Both the position numbers and the translations under genes were made by a program. The notes under the pieces are model-generated. The model saw nothing but the letters and a program-made list of their open reading frames with translations, was not told the origin of the DNA and did not search any database. Of a DNA stretch of 64,000 nt, positions 8,343-16,817 are shown in pieces; position 1 is the first letter of the stretch; the number at the start of each line of letters is the position of its first letter. The stretch comes from Chitinivibrionales bacterium (GTDB lineage Bacteria > Fibrobacterota > Chitinivibrionia > Chitinivibrionales > JANQEN01). Where the stretch lies: positions 17,279 to 81,278 of the forward strand of contig JANQEN010000083.1 in NCBI GenBank assembly GCA_028278335.1. Reading direction: 5' to 3'.

Positions 8343-8924
8343 TTATTCAGTAACGTTATATTCTGTTTTTCCAATAATTAAATCACAAATTCCCATGAGC
8401 CAAATTTGGTGCACATTTTCGATAATATTGTAGGCATGTGAATCCACCCAAAAACCCAAGTCGCTTAAAGAATCTAAGGGATTATTTTTATTAAAACCGG
8501 TAAATGAAACTACAGTGTTGTGGTTCTTTTGTGCATATTGAGCAGCATTTAAAATGTTTTGAGACTTTCCACTTGAGCTGATTAGCACAATAACATCTTG
8601 GTCTGTACAATTATGCTCAATAGCTTTAGCAAGCCAATTGTCATAGCCATAATCATTTGAGTATGCTGTAATAAATGCTGCATCACTAAAAGAAAGTGAA
8701 TTTATTTTTGCTTGCTTTTTAAAATCAAGAGAAGCATGGCTTGCAATTGCTGAGCTGGCACCGTTTCCTGCAAATATAACCCGATTATTTCTACTATTTG
8801 CATTAATTAGATAGTTACGCATTGTAATAGCTTTTTCAGTAATATCAGTATTTTTTAATATTGCCAAATGACTTTCTAAATAATTACACAGAAAATTTTT
8901 GTCGTCCATATTAGTTTTTGTCAT
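8343..8924 (-). CDS. SIS-domain sugar phosphate isomerase (GmhA-like)
   Basis: The 193-residue single SIS domain shows VIFAGNGASSAIASHASLD early and IVLISSSGKSQNILNA in the middle, the phosphate-binding loops of the sedoheptulose-7-phosphate isomerase (GmhA/DiaA) group; VVSFTGFN follows. GmhA interconverts sedoheptulose 7-phosphate and a heptose 7-phosphate. Placed two genes before a dehydroquinate-synthase-like cyclase, whose family uses heptulose-type phosphates, it may shape the precursor of that ring-forming step; this is inference. The start overlaps the end of the Gfo/Idh gene upstream by 14 bases. GmhA metal-ligand residues were not checked in detail. Confidence 0.8.
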   Translation of the reverse strand: MTKTNMDDKNFLCNYLESHLAILKNTDITEKAITMRNYLINANSRNNRVIFAGNGASSAIASHASLDFKKQAKINSLSFSDAAFITAYSNDYGYDNWLAKAIEHNCTDQDVIVLISSSGKSQNILNAAQYAQKNHNTVVSFTGFNKNNPLDSLSDLGFWVDSHAYNIIENVHQIWLMGICDLIIGKTEYNVTE

Positions 8925-9903
8925 CTTGATAAATTTTATCTATTATATTCATTAATATTAAGGCATCTTGAGAATTCCCGATAGGAATATCAGTATTATT
9001 TTTAATTGCATCAAAGAATATATCTATTTCTGAACGCCACGACAAATCAGAATGGAATGTAATACGTTCTTCGTCTTCCCAGGTTGCTGCTGGTGCTGTA
9101 CTTCTATTTTTTGCTATTGCCAACAGTTCGTCTCCATATGTGCCTGAAGATGTTTTTAATCCGTTTAACACCATATAACCTTTTTCTAAAAACACCTCAA
9201 GTGAAAAAAGATGGCGCCATTGAGTCATGGTTGAATGCAACGAGGCAACAACACCAGAAGAATTATTTCTCATAATGACAAATGCATTATCTTCAATATC
9301 TGACTTCCAATAGAGATTAGAAATAAATGATTTCACCTCATCAAATTCGCCACCAAAATATAGAAACAGGTCCAGCATGTGAATTCCTTGATCTATTAAT
9401 ATTCCTCCACCAGATAGCTTTCTTTCGGCTCTCCAGTTATTAAAAAAATCTTTATCAACACTTTTACCATACCGTCCACGCATCCAAATTATATTTCCAA
9501 ATTCACCCGATTCAATTATTGTCATCATTTTTTGGACACTGGAATGATGTCTGTGGTTGAATCCATACATCAGTTTTTTTCCTGATTCCTTTTCTACCTT
9601 TATTATTTCTTCCATTTCTTGGGTATTGAAACAGGGTGGCTTTTCGCAAAAAACATGCTTTTTAGCTTTTAAGCTTTGAATTGTCAGGGGTTTATTTAGA
9701 TAGTTTGGTGTACAAATAAAAACAGCGTCTATTTCAGGGTTGTTTATTATGCTATCAGGACTATCACTGACATGAAAATCGAGAAAATTAATATGGCTTT
9801 CACTGTCAAATACGGAAACAATCTTTCCTTTTTCTGATTTAATAATTGTCTGGGCACGAATTTTGCCCATTTTGCCAAATCCGATGATTCCAATATTTTT
9901 CAT
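8911..9903 (-). CDS. Gfo/Idh/MocA-family oxidoreductase
   Basis: The 330-residue protein starts with the Rossmann motif IGIIGFGKMGKIRAQTI and contains the family signature HVFCEKPP (the EKP lysine is catalytic) and GGGILIDQGIHMLDLFLYFGG, with the conserved Asp and His of the active site. Such enzymes oxidise or reduce ring hydroxyls of sugars, NDP-sugars or cyclitols with NAD(P). It links the pse genes to the unassigned module: its start codon abuts the PseF stop with a one-base overlap, and its end overlaps the SIS gene. This copy is distinct from the WbpB-like paralogue at 19077-20027. Confidence 0.85.
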   Translation of the reverse strand: MKNIGIIGFGKMGKIRAQTIIKSEKGKIVSVFDSESHINFLDFHVSDSPDSIINNPEIDAVFICTPNYLNKPLTIQSLKAKKHVFCEKPPCFNTQEMEEIIKVEKESGKKLMYGFNHRHHSSVQKMMTIIESGEFGNIIWMRGRYGKSVDKDFFNNWRAERKLSGGGILIDQGIHMLDLFLYFGGEFDEVKSFISNLYWKSDIEDNAFVIMRNNSSGVVASLHSTMTQWRHLFSLEVFLEKGYMVLNGLKTSSGTYGDELLAIAKNRSTAPAATWEDEERITFHSDLSWRSEIDIFFDAIKNNTDIPIGNSQDALILMNIIDKIYQDDKN

Positions 9904-10601
9904 TATAGTTCCTTATGCAACATTAAGTATTTCATTTCTGCCAGTTTCCAATCTACCTCGTTATCTATATCTTGAACTTCGATGGATGATAATTCTATAG
10001 GCACAGTTTTATCAGATAGAATAGTGTTTTTCTTTAAAAAACTTTCACAATTTAGCCAATAATATTGACCAACATCATGATAATAGGGCATTAAATCCTG
10101 TGACCGTTTATTTAAGTTTTCTGGCAAAACCATTTTTAAATAATCCCCTTCAATTTTTAGTGCTCTTTGAATCGGAGCGTTAAATCGAACAACAGGAATT
10201 ACAGAATCTGCTTGTTTTGATATTAAAAGCTCATAACCTTGTCTCAGTTTGTCTGCTGATATAAAAGGGGCTGTGGGGTAAATGCAACAAACAAAATCAA
10301 ATTTTCTATTTATTTTATTATAATCCATTATAACTTCATTAATAACATCCACAGTTGATGCAAAGTCGCCAGAATTCTTTTTTGATCTAAGAAAGGGAAT
10401 TGACACATCATACGTTTTGGCAATTTCAGCAATTTCTTGGCTATCTGTAGAAACCATAATTTCATTAAAACATTTAGCTTGTTTAGCTGCGTCTATGGAG
10501 TATTTAATTATTGGATAACCATGAAAATTTTTAATGTTTTTTCTGGGAATCCGTTTACTTCCACCTCGAGCAGTGATTATTGCCAATGCTTTGTTGCTCA
10601 C
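9903..10601 (-). CDS. pseF: Pseudaminic acid cytidylyltransferase
   Basis: The 232-residue protein has the CTP-binding start AIITARGGSKRIPRKNI and YPIIKYSIDAAKQA, the family IYPTAPFI segment, and QYYWLNCESFL, which resembles PseF more than NeuA. PseF transfers CMP from CTP to pseudaminic acid, the last step before glycosyl transfer. The gene starts at a GTG at 10601 whose four bases GTGA overlap the pseI stop, a typical coupling arrangement, and pairing with PseI supports the assignment. Length is normal for PseF (about 230 residues). Confidence 0.9.
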   Translation of the reverse strand: MSNKALAIITARGGSKRIPRKNIKNFHGYPIIKYSIDAAKQAKCFNEIMVSTDSQEIAEIAKTYDVSIPFLRSKKNSGDFASTVDVINEVIMDYNKINRKFDFVCCIYPTAPFISADKLRQGYELLISKQADSVIPVVRFNAPIQRALKIEGDYLKMVLPENLNKRSQDLMPYYHDVGQYYWLNCESFLKKNTILSDKTVPIELSSIEVQDIDNEVDWKLAEMKYLMLHKEL

Positions 10602-11665
10602 TCATTAACCTCTTCAAATAGTTTCCAGGATAAAGGTGTTCCTCGTTTTATATCTGTATTCACTTTCTTTCCTATTACCTTATTAAAAAATTTAGGCAAC
10701 AGTCCATAACCAGGTCTAATAGATCTGATATTGTTCTCATTAATACACCCGCCTTTTTTAATATCCTTAACAACAAAAAGTGATCTGGCAGACAACTCTC
10801 TGCTTTTTTTTGATTTTTCGCTAAGCTCGTAACTTATCTTCCCAAGGGATTTCTCAACTTCTCTAATAGAAGTGACCATCTGTTTAAATTCTGAAGGTTC
10901 CATTGAGAATTTGGAGTCTGGCCCTCCAATTTTTCGATCTATTGTAAAATGCTTTTCTATTACTTTTGCTCCTATGGCTACAGCTGCAATAGATATTGAA
11001 CATCCCAGTGAATGATCTGATAACCCGACTAAAGCTTTAAATTTTTTTTCAAATTCAGGTATCATTCTTAGATTTATTTCTTCGAAAGGAGCAGGGTATG
11101 CAGAAGTACATTTGAAAAGTATAATTTGATCATTTTTTGCTTTTTTACAGACTGCTAAGGCATCATTAATATCTGATATTGTCGCTATACCCGTTGATAT
11201 AATCATCGGTTTATTCTTGCTTGCTATATATTCAATCAAGGGAATGTCTGTAATTTCAAAAGAAGATACTTTATAAAGCACCACATCCATTTCCTCTAAA
11301 AAATCAACCGCTGTATAATCAAAAGGGGTTGAAAAAAATATCAAACCAATATCCTCTGCTATCTTCTTCAATTTGGGTTGCCAATCCCATGGTGTATAAG
11401 CTTTTTTATATAACTCGTATAAACTTTGTCCATCCCAAACAGTTCCACCCTTGATAATAAAATGATCGTTATTACAATCTATGGTCATTGTGTCAGGAGT
11501 ATAAGTTTGTAATTTTATTGCGTCAGCACCAGCTTCTTTTGCTGCTTTTATTGTGTCAACAGCTAATTGAAAATCTTGATTATGATTTGCAGATAATTCT
11601 GCAATAATAAAGCTAGGTTGGTTTGATCCTATTATGCGACCTTTGACGTCAATTTCTTTAACCAT
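10598..11665 (-). CDS. pseI: Pseudaminic acid synthase
   Basis: The 355-residue protein matches PseI across both domains. The TIM-barrel domain has FIIAELSANHNQD, KLQTYTPDTMT, the PseI-type GGTVWDGQSLYELYKKAYTP segment, LFKCTSAYPAP and GLSDHSLGCS. The C-terminal antifreeze-like domain (from about residue 290) has ARSLFVVKDIKKG and SIRPGYGLLPKFF, which distinguishes PseI from NeuB and LegI. It condenses phosphoenolpyruvate with 2,4-diacetamido-2,4,6-trideoxy-L-altrose. No fusion or lost catalytic residue is seen. It lies between the MaoC-like gene and pseF. Confidence 0.93.
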   Translation of the reverse strand: MVKEIDVKGRIIGSNQPSFIIAELSANHNQDFQLAVDTIKAAKEAGADAIKLQTYTPDTMTIDCNNDHFIIKGGTVWDGQSLYELYKKAYTPWDWQPKLKKIAEDIGLIFFSTPFDYTAVDFLEEMDVVLYKVSSFEITDIPLIEYIASKNKPMIISTGIATISDINDALAVCKKAKNDQIILFKCTSAYPAPFEEINLRMIPEFEKKFKALVGLSDHSLGCSISIAAVAIGAKVIEKHFTIDRKIGGPDSKFSMEPSEFKQMVTSIREVEKSLGKISYELSEKSKKSRELSARSLFVVKDIKKGGCINENNIRSIRPGYGLLPKFFNKVIGKKVNTDIKRGTPLSWKLFEEVNE

Positions 11666-11683
11666 TTTTTTCCTATAATTTAG

Positions 11684-12100
11684 TCATTTTCTAGGTGTAG
11701 ATACAACAGCTTCACCGTCCAGCACAATTTTTTCATCTTGATTAATGCAATATGTATGTAAAGTGATTCTTTTTTTTTCTCCTTTTGAAACAACTTCAAC
11801 CTTTGTAATGATTGTGTCGTTCAAATATACAGGTAATAAAAATTTTAAAGATTGTGAGATATAAATTGTTCCATGACCAGGTAACTTGTTCCCTATTACA
11901 TTTGAAATATAACCCGCTAAAAGCATTCCATGAACAATTCTTTTCCTAAAAACAGTCTTTGCTGCATACTCTTCATCCATATGAAATGGGTTCTTATCAC
12001 CTGTAACATTTGAAAAAAGCTCAACATCATCGTCTGAAATAATGTTTTTAATTTCTTCAACATCACCTATCTTAATCTGATCATATGTTTTTGCTAACAT
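11684..12100 (-). CDS. MaoC-like (R)-specific enoyl-CoA hydratase (PhaJ-like)
   Basis: The 138-residue single hot-dog domain carries the hydratase signature FSNVTGDKNPFH with D35 and H40, followed by KRIVHGML, as in PhaJ/MaoC enzymes that hydrate trans-2-enoyl-CoA to (R)-3-hydroxyacyl-CoA. It sits 3 bases from the pseH-like acetyltransferase gene and 18 bases upstream of pseI, inside the pseudaminic acid operon. Pseudaminic acids N-acylated with 3-hydroxybutyrate are known, so this enzyme may supply an (R)-3-hydroxyacyl-CoA donor for the adjacent GNAT transferase. That link is inference; no polyhydroxyalkanoate genes are nearby to explain it otherwise. Confidence 0.85.
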   Translation of the reverse strand: MLAKTYDQIKIGDVEEIKNIISDDDVELFSNVTGDKNPFHMDEEYAAKTVFRKRIVHGMLLAGYISNVIGNKLPGHGTIYISQSLKFLLPVYLNDTIITKVEVVSKGEKKRITLHTYCINQDEKIVLDGEAVVSTPRK

Positions 12101-12102
12101 AA

Positions 12103-12663
12103 TTAAACCTCTTTTGGCTCAAATATTCCTTGAACATATTCAAATTTACCATCTATTTTTTCTTTCCAAACATCTTTTAATATTCCCATCTCTACAATAT
12201 CGTGAAATTTGCTGTTTTTATAAATATGTTTTGCACGAACACCCTCTACAATAGATCCAAATTTTTCATGAAGTTTTATTACCATGTCATTTGATTTATA
12301 TACCTCACAACATAATTTGTTAAGATCAAGGTTTTCAAATACAAATTTTAACACATTTAATTCTACGGCTTTCCCCACACCTTTGCCGCGAACAGAAGAA
12401 GTGCCAAGATAATATGCCCATTCACATCTTTTATTATGATTGTCTATTTTAACTATAGAAATAAGACCAACATCATCATTGTCTACATTAATAATCCAAT
12501 CCATTCTTGTAGAATCTTGACGAATATTATCATACCAAATTTTCTGCGTATCTAAATTAAACTCTATATCAGTATACATATATTTTGTAACTTCAGGACT
12601 AGTACGCCATTTAAGTATCATTTCAAGATCTTTGCTTTGAATTAATCTAAAAATTAGTTTCAT
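12103..12663 (-). CDS. pseH: GNAT N-acyltransferase, PseH-like
   Basis: The 186-residue protein is a GNAT acyltransferase: the opening IFRLIQSKDLEMILKWRT, the LISIVKID strand, WAYYLGTSSVRGKGVGKAVE (acyl-CoA pyrophosphate loop R-G-K-G-V-G-K) and LNKLCCEVYKSNDMVIKLHEKFG match UDP-4-amino-4,6-dideoxy-N-acetyl-L-altrosamine N-acetyltransferase (PseH). PseH acylates the 4-amino group made by PseC. Position in the pse operon supports it. The adjacent MaoC-like hydratase leaves open that the acyl donor is not only acetyl-CoA. Confidence 0.8.
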   Translation of the reverse strand: MKLIFRLIQSKDLEMILKWRTSPEVTKYMYTDIEFNLDTQKIWYDNIRQDSTRMDWIINVDNDDVGLISIVKIDNHNKRCEWAYYLGTSSVRGKGVGKAVELNVLKFVFENLDLNKLCCEVYKSNDMVIKLHEKFGSIVEGVRAKHIYKNSKFHDIVEMGILKDVWKEKIDGKFEYVQGIFEPKEV

Positions 12664-12718
12664 ATATGCCTCCAGAAATACTGTAATTAAATGAAACCTA
12701 TTAGCTAAAGCTTTTAAA

Positions 12719-13489
12719 TCAACTTATTGATTTTTGTAAAAAAAATGCATCCATTTTAAAATTGTCAAGGTTATTTAAGCTATTTTTTTCTGTTTCAATA
12801 GAAATCCAGGCATTGTGTAATTTTAAAACTCTAAAAATTTTTTTAAAGTCATAATTTCCTTTACCCAAGTTTAAATGTTGATCTTTTTTATTGCTCATAT
12901 CGCCATCTGAAATATGATAAATCGTAGGATTAAGTGTGTTAAATTCCTTTAAAACAGAATCCCATTTTAATTCATTTGAAGCACTATAACAAATTGCATG
13001 ACCTATATCTAAACAAAAACCAATATTTGTATTCTCTATAATTTTTGATATCGCATCTGGAGAATCCCCAATGCAAATTTCATTATTTAGACCGAGGGAA
13101 GGTTTATTTTCAATCAAAGCTATATTAAAAATTTCAATAAATTCACTTTTAAATAATTTTATCTGTCTAATTGTCTCATCTATTGTTCCATTAATACCTG
13201 GATGGAAAATAATTTTAATAGGTTTTAAATAATCATTATACTCTTTTACAAGGCCCAATAAGTCTTTGTTGTCTTTTTCCTTGCTTTTATCTGAAAAATT
13301 AAATCCTACAGCATAATGTGGTGCATGTAATATTATTGGTATATTTAAATCTTTCCAAATATCAATATATTTTAGTGAACCTGGAACAACAAACAGTTCT
13401 AAGTAATCAAATACTTTACTTTTATATAATTTCTTTATTGGCTCAATATAAAAATCATTAGTAGACCAGATTTTAAGACCAATTTTCAT
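12719..13489 (-). CDS. Sugar phosphate isomerase/epimerase-like TIM barrel (AP endonuclease 2 fold)
   Basis: The 256-residue protein has the xylose-isomerase-like/AP-endonuclease-2 barrel pattern: IILHAPHYAVGF, IIFHPGINGT, ALIENKPS, IGFCLDIGHA and YHISDGD, giving the His, Glu, Asp and His metal ligands in order. Members isomerise or epimerise sugars and their phosphates or act as endonuclease IV; the missing endonuclease IV C-terminal signatures favour the sugar role. It lies between pseH and pseC, 15 bases after pseC, but is not part of the known Pse pathway, so it may make a variant of the sugar or a separate precursor. Confidence 0.75.
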   Translation of the reverse strand: MKIGLKIWSTNDFYIEPIKKLYKSKVFDYLELFVVPGSLKYIDIWKDLNIPIILHAPHYAVGFNFSDKSKEKDNKDLLGLVKEYNDYLKPIKIIFHPGINGTIDETIRQIKLFKSEFIEIFNIALIENKPSLGLNNEICIGDSPDAISKIIENTNIGFCLDIGHAICYSASNELKWDSVLKEFNTLNPTIYHISDGDMSNKKDQHLNLGKGNYDFKKIFRVLKLHNAWISIETEKNSLNNLDNFKMDAFFLQKSIS

Positions 13490-13504
13490 AATAATTTAAT
13501 TCTA

Positions 13505-14662
13505 TTAAAAGAGCTCTTTAATTGACTGGATAATATAATCAACATCTTCATCTTTAAGGTCTGGGTATAATGGTAAACTAAGGCATTGATTATAATAATG
13601 TTCACTTTTAGGATATTCATTTATGTTTAAAGAATAATTATCTTGGTAATATGGTTGCCTGTAAACTGGAATATAGTGCACTTGAGTTCCAATACCTTTT
13701 TCAAACAGGATTTCCATGACCTGTTTTCGTGATTTTTTAATTAGTTCGAAGTTAATCTGAACTACATAGAGATGAAATGCAGAATAAACATTATCTTGCT
13801 CATAAGGTGTTGCCAACCATTCAATCTTTCTAAAAGGTTCATTGTATTTTGCTACTATTTCCCGACGTCTTTTGATAAACTCATCTAGCTTTTTTAGCTG
13901 GCTTTTTCCCAGCGCAGCCTGTATATCTGTTAAACGATAATTAAATCCCAGCATATGCATTTCATGATACCATGGGCCTGGATTAGTGGTGAGCTTATTG
14001 GTTGCCTTAGTAATTCCATGAGATCGAAGCTCTAATAGTTTCTGGTATAAGGTCTCGTCATTAGTAGTAATTGCACCACCTTCTCCAGTTGTGATTGTCT
14101 TAACCGGGTGAAATGAAAAAATTGTCATGCTGGAGTGTTGGCAATTACCAACTCTAGTGCCATCAAGATATTTAGAACCAATAGCATGTGCCGCATCCTC
14201 AATAATATGAACGTTTCTATTTTTTGCAATATCAGAAAGCTTTTCCATGTCAACTGGTTGACCAGTAAAATGAACAGGAATAATTACTCTTGTTTTATCT
14301 GTGAGGGTGTTTTCTGTTTTTTTAATGTCTATTAAATAAGTTTTAGGATCTATATCTACAAAACGTGGGATCAATCCATTATAAACTAATGAGTTTGAGC
14401 TTGCCATGAATGTGATAGGAGAGGTGATTCCTTCCATGCCTTTTTCTATTTCTAAGGCAGCAACACTCAGGTGGAGGGCTGCGGTACCATTTGCAACACA
14501 GACACAATATTTTGCTTCAGTATAATCACATAGTGCTTCTTCAAACTCCCTTACTTTAGGGCCCTGAGTTAAAAAATTACTCCGTAAGGTTTCAACAACG
14601 CATTGTATGTCATCGTCATCAATAAATTGACGACCATAGTTAAGGAATTTATTGGGTGTCAC
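13505..14662 (-). CDS. pseC: UDP-4-amino-4,6-dideoxy-N-acetyl-beta-L-altrosamine transaminase
   Basis: The 385-residue protein is a DegT/DnrJ/EryC1/StrS aminotransferase. The PLP-binding lysine is K188 in SFHPVKTITTGEGG, with IIEDAAHAIGS before it and the family opening YGRQFIDDDDIQCVVETL. The YGRQ-ID-DDI start and the HPVKTITTGEGG loop are typical of PseC, which aminates the keto sugar made by PseB. It lies 14 bases downstream of pseB, the usual partner. Length is normal. Confidence 0.9.
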   Translation of the reverse strand: MTPNKFLNYGRQFIDDDDIQCVVETLRSNFLTQGPKVREFEEALCDYTEAKYCVCVANGTAALHLSVAALEIEKGMEGITSPITFMASSNSLVYNGLIPRFVDIDPKTYLIDIKKTENTLTDKTRVIIPVHFTGQPVDMEKLSDIAKNRNVHIIEDAAHAIGSKYLDGTRVGNCQHSSMTIFSFHPVKTITTGEGGAITTNDETLYQKLLELRSHGITKATNKLTTNPGPWYHEMHMLGFNYRLTDIQAALGKSQLKKLDEFIKRRREIVAKYNEPFRKIEWLATPYEQDNVYSAFHLYVVQINFELIKKSRKQVMEILFEKGIGTQVHYIPVYRQPYYQDNYSLNINEYPKSEHYYNQCLSLPLYPDLKDEDVDYIIQSIKELF

Positions 14663-14676
14663 CGTATAATCCTTGA

Positions 14677-15693
14677 TTATTCACACATTCTATGTTCAAT
14701 CAGATCTTTAATTTCTTCAATGGATAAAAATCTATCGTTAGATCCACTATTATATGAAAAACCAAATTCTCTAGGCTTTCCTGGCAGCCTATTTCCTCCT
14801 GCTAATATTTTATCAATATTTGGATAATCATCTAAAGTTGGTAGAACAACGAAATGATTATCAAATTCAATTGTATTCAGGCCATCGGTTTTTGTAATCA
14901 TTTCCTCATGAATTTTTTCACCAGGTCTAATTCCTACTTTTTCTATTTTGCATTCTGGGCCAATTGCTTTTGCAACATCCAAAATATTATACGAAGGTAT
15001 CTTCGGAACAAATAATTCTCCACCATACATGTGTTCTAAAGCAAAGAGCACTAGGTCTACTCCTTCTTTTAAGGTGATGTTAAACCTGGTCATTCTTTCA
15101 TCAGTAATTGGTAAAACACCCGTTTCCTTTTTCTCCAAAAAAAATGGTATTACAGAGCCTCGACTTCCCATAACATTACCATAGCGAACAACAGAAAATC
15201 GTATGTCATGTTTTCCCTTATAATTGTTTGCCGCAATAAACAATTTGTCGGAGCACAATTTGGTTGCTCCATAGAGGTTAATTGGCGCACATGCTTTATC
15301 TGTGCTTAGTGCAACAACTCGTTTTACACCACAGGCAATTGAGGCATCAATGACATTTTGGCCTCCAAGAATGTTTGTTTTTACTGCCTCGAACGGGTTG
15401 TATTCACAAGCTGGAACTTGCTTTAAAGCTGCTGCATGGATGACAATGTCAACATTTTCCATGGCAAGTTTTAAACGTGAAAGATCACGAACATCTCCAA
15501 TAAAAAATCGAATTCTATTTTCTTTATCATGAGTATGAAAATCAGAAGAATTTTGCATTTCAAATTGTTTCAACTCGTCCCTACTATAAACAATAACTTT
15601 TTTGGGGTTAAATTTTTGAAAAACAGTTTTTATAAATCTTTTCCCAAAAGATCCCGTGCCGCCAGTTACTAAGATTGTACTTCCATTTAGCAT
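14677..15693 (-). CDS. pseB: UDP-N-acetylglucosamine 4,6-dehydratase (inverting)
   Basis: The 338-residue protein has the extended-SDR NAD motif TGGTGSFGKRF, then FFIGDVRDLSRL, HAAALKQVPACEYNPFEA and LSTDKACAPINLYGATK, where the Asp-Lys pair replaces the usual SDR Ser-Tyr order as in PseB/FlaA1. It removes water from UDP-GlcNAc with C5 inversion, starting the pseudaminic acid pathway. It is only 2 bases from the UDP-sugar 2-epimerase gene upstream and 14 from pseC downstream, within one operon. The absence of multiple N-terminal membrane helices rules out WbpM-type dehydratases. Confidence 0.93.
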   Translation of the reverse strand: MLNGSTILVTGGTGSFGKRFIKTVFQKFNPKKVIVYSRDELKQFEMQNSSDFHTHDKENRIRFFIGDVRDLSRLKLAMENVDIVIHAAALKQVPACEYNPFEAVKTNILGGQNVIDASIACGVKRVVALSTDKACAPINLYGATKLCSDKLFIAANNYKGKHDIRFSVVRYGNVMGSRGSVIPFFLEKKETGVLPITDERMTRFNITLKEGVDLVLFALEHMYGGELFVPKIPSYNILDVAKAIGPECKIEKVGIRPGEKIHEEMITKTDGLNTIEFDNHFVVLPTLDDYPNIDKILAGGNRLPGKPREFGFSYNSGSNDRFLSIEEIKDLIEHRMCE

Positions 15694-15695
15694 AT

Positions 15696-16817
15696 TTAAT
15701 CTCCTAAACCCTTGCTGCCTTTTTTACTTTGTAAGCAATCATTAACAAGGTTGGTAATATGTGTTGAAGAATTTCCATCTCCATATTCACTAATATTTTT
15801 TTTCCCATCATGAGGGACAATCATGTTGTCAATGCTGCTCTTTATATTTTTTATTGATAAGGTGCTCGGTAAAATATTCCACCCCGCTTCCACAGTCTCC
15901 ACCCATTCTGTCTCATCCCTTAATGTAACACAAGGCACTTTATGAAAATAGGCTTCCTTTTGAATTCCACCAGAGTCAGTTATAATTAATTTTGCATTAC
16001 TTTCTAAGCTGATCATATCCAAGAATCCAACTGGTGTAATGACCGTTAATGGATTTAATAAGTGGTCTAAATCAAATTGGCTCAGCATTTTTTTTGTTCT
16101 TGGGTGGATCGGTATAACAATTGGAATTTCCTGAGAGACTTGGACTAATGCGGAAAAAATACTTTCAAGACGTTCTTTATTATCTGTATTTTCAGCTCTA
16201 TGAACAGTTGCAAGAATATACGCTTTGGGTTTTAGGTTGAGGTTTTGGAGGATGTTGCTGTTGTGATTTGCTTTTTCTTTATACATTAAGGCAACATCAT
16301 ACATTACATCACCGACTTTGAATACGCCCTCTGTAATACCTTCTTTTTTTAAGTTTTGAACAGCTGTTTTTGTTGGTGCAAATAATATAGTTGAAAGGCG
16401 GTCTGCAACAATTCTATTTATCTCTTCTGGCATTCTCATGTTGAAGCTTCTCAGCCCAGCTTCTACATGAGCAATAGGAATATGAAGCTTTGCAGCAGCT
16501 AATGCGCCAGCTAATGTTGAGTTTGTATCGCCATAAATAAGAACACAATCAGGTTTTTCTTTTTCAAGTACCTTTTCAAGTTCAACCATGATCTCACCAG
16601 TTTGCTTGGCGTGAGATGCGCTTCCTGCATTGAGATTATAGTTTGGTTCAGGAATTTCAAGCTCATCAAAAAAGATTTTGGACATACCAGAGTCATAATG
16701 TTGTCCGGTATGGACGATTACTTCATGTAATTGAGAGTGTTTGGCAATCTCTCTTGACACAGGAGCAGCCTTTATAAACTGAGGTCGAGCCCCGATCACT
16801 GTTACGATCTTTTTCAC
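15696..16817 (-). CDS. wbpI: Non-hydrolysing UDP-HexNAc(A) 2-epimerase, WbpI/WecB type
   Basis: The 373-residue GT-B-fold protein shows VIGARPQFIKAAPVSR, VHTGQHYD, GDTNSTLAGALAA, HVEAGLRSFN with MPEEINR, and ITDSGGIQKEAYF, all conserved in UDP-GlcNAc 2-epimerases. Because wbpB-, wbpD- and wbpE-like genes lie just upstream, the best reading is WbpI, which turns UDP-GlcNAc3NAcA into UDP-ManNAc3NAcA; plain WecB activity (UDP-ManNAc) cannot be excluded by eye. It begins at a GTG (16815-16817) directly abutting the stop of a short degenerate frame. Confidence 0.8.
   Translation of the reverse strand: MKKIVTVIGARPQFIKAAPVSREIAKHSQLHEVIVHTGQHYDSGMSKIFFDELEIPEPNYNLNAGSASHAKQTGEIMVELEKVLEKEKPDCVLIYGDTNSTLAGALAAAKLHIPIAHVEAGLRSFNMRMPEEINRIVADRLSTILFAPTKTAVQNLKKEGITEGVFKVGDVMYDVALMYKEKANHNSNILQNLNLKPKAYILATVHRAENTDNKERLESIFSALVQVSQEIPIVIPIHPRTKKMLSQFDLDHLLNPLTVITPVGFLDMISLESNAKLIITDSGGIQKEAYFHKVPCVTLRDETEWVETVEAGWNILPSTLSIKNIKSSIDNMIVPHDGKKNISEYGDGNSSTHITNLVNDCLQSKKGSKGLGD

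Noticed and set aside
15696..16817. Calling the 2-epimerase only WecB for enterobacterial common antigen-type ManNAc
   Set aside because: The adjacent WbpB/D/E-like genes favour the diacetamido-uronate pathway, though WecB activity is not excluded.
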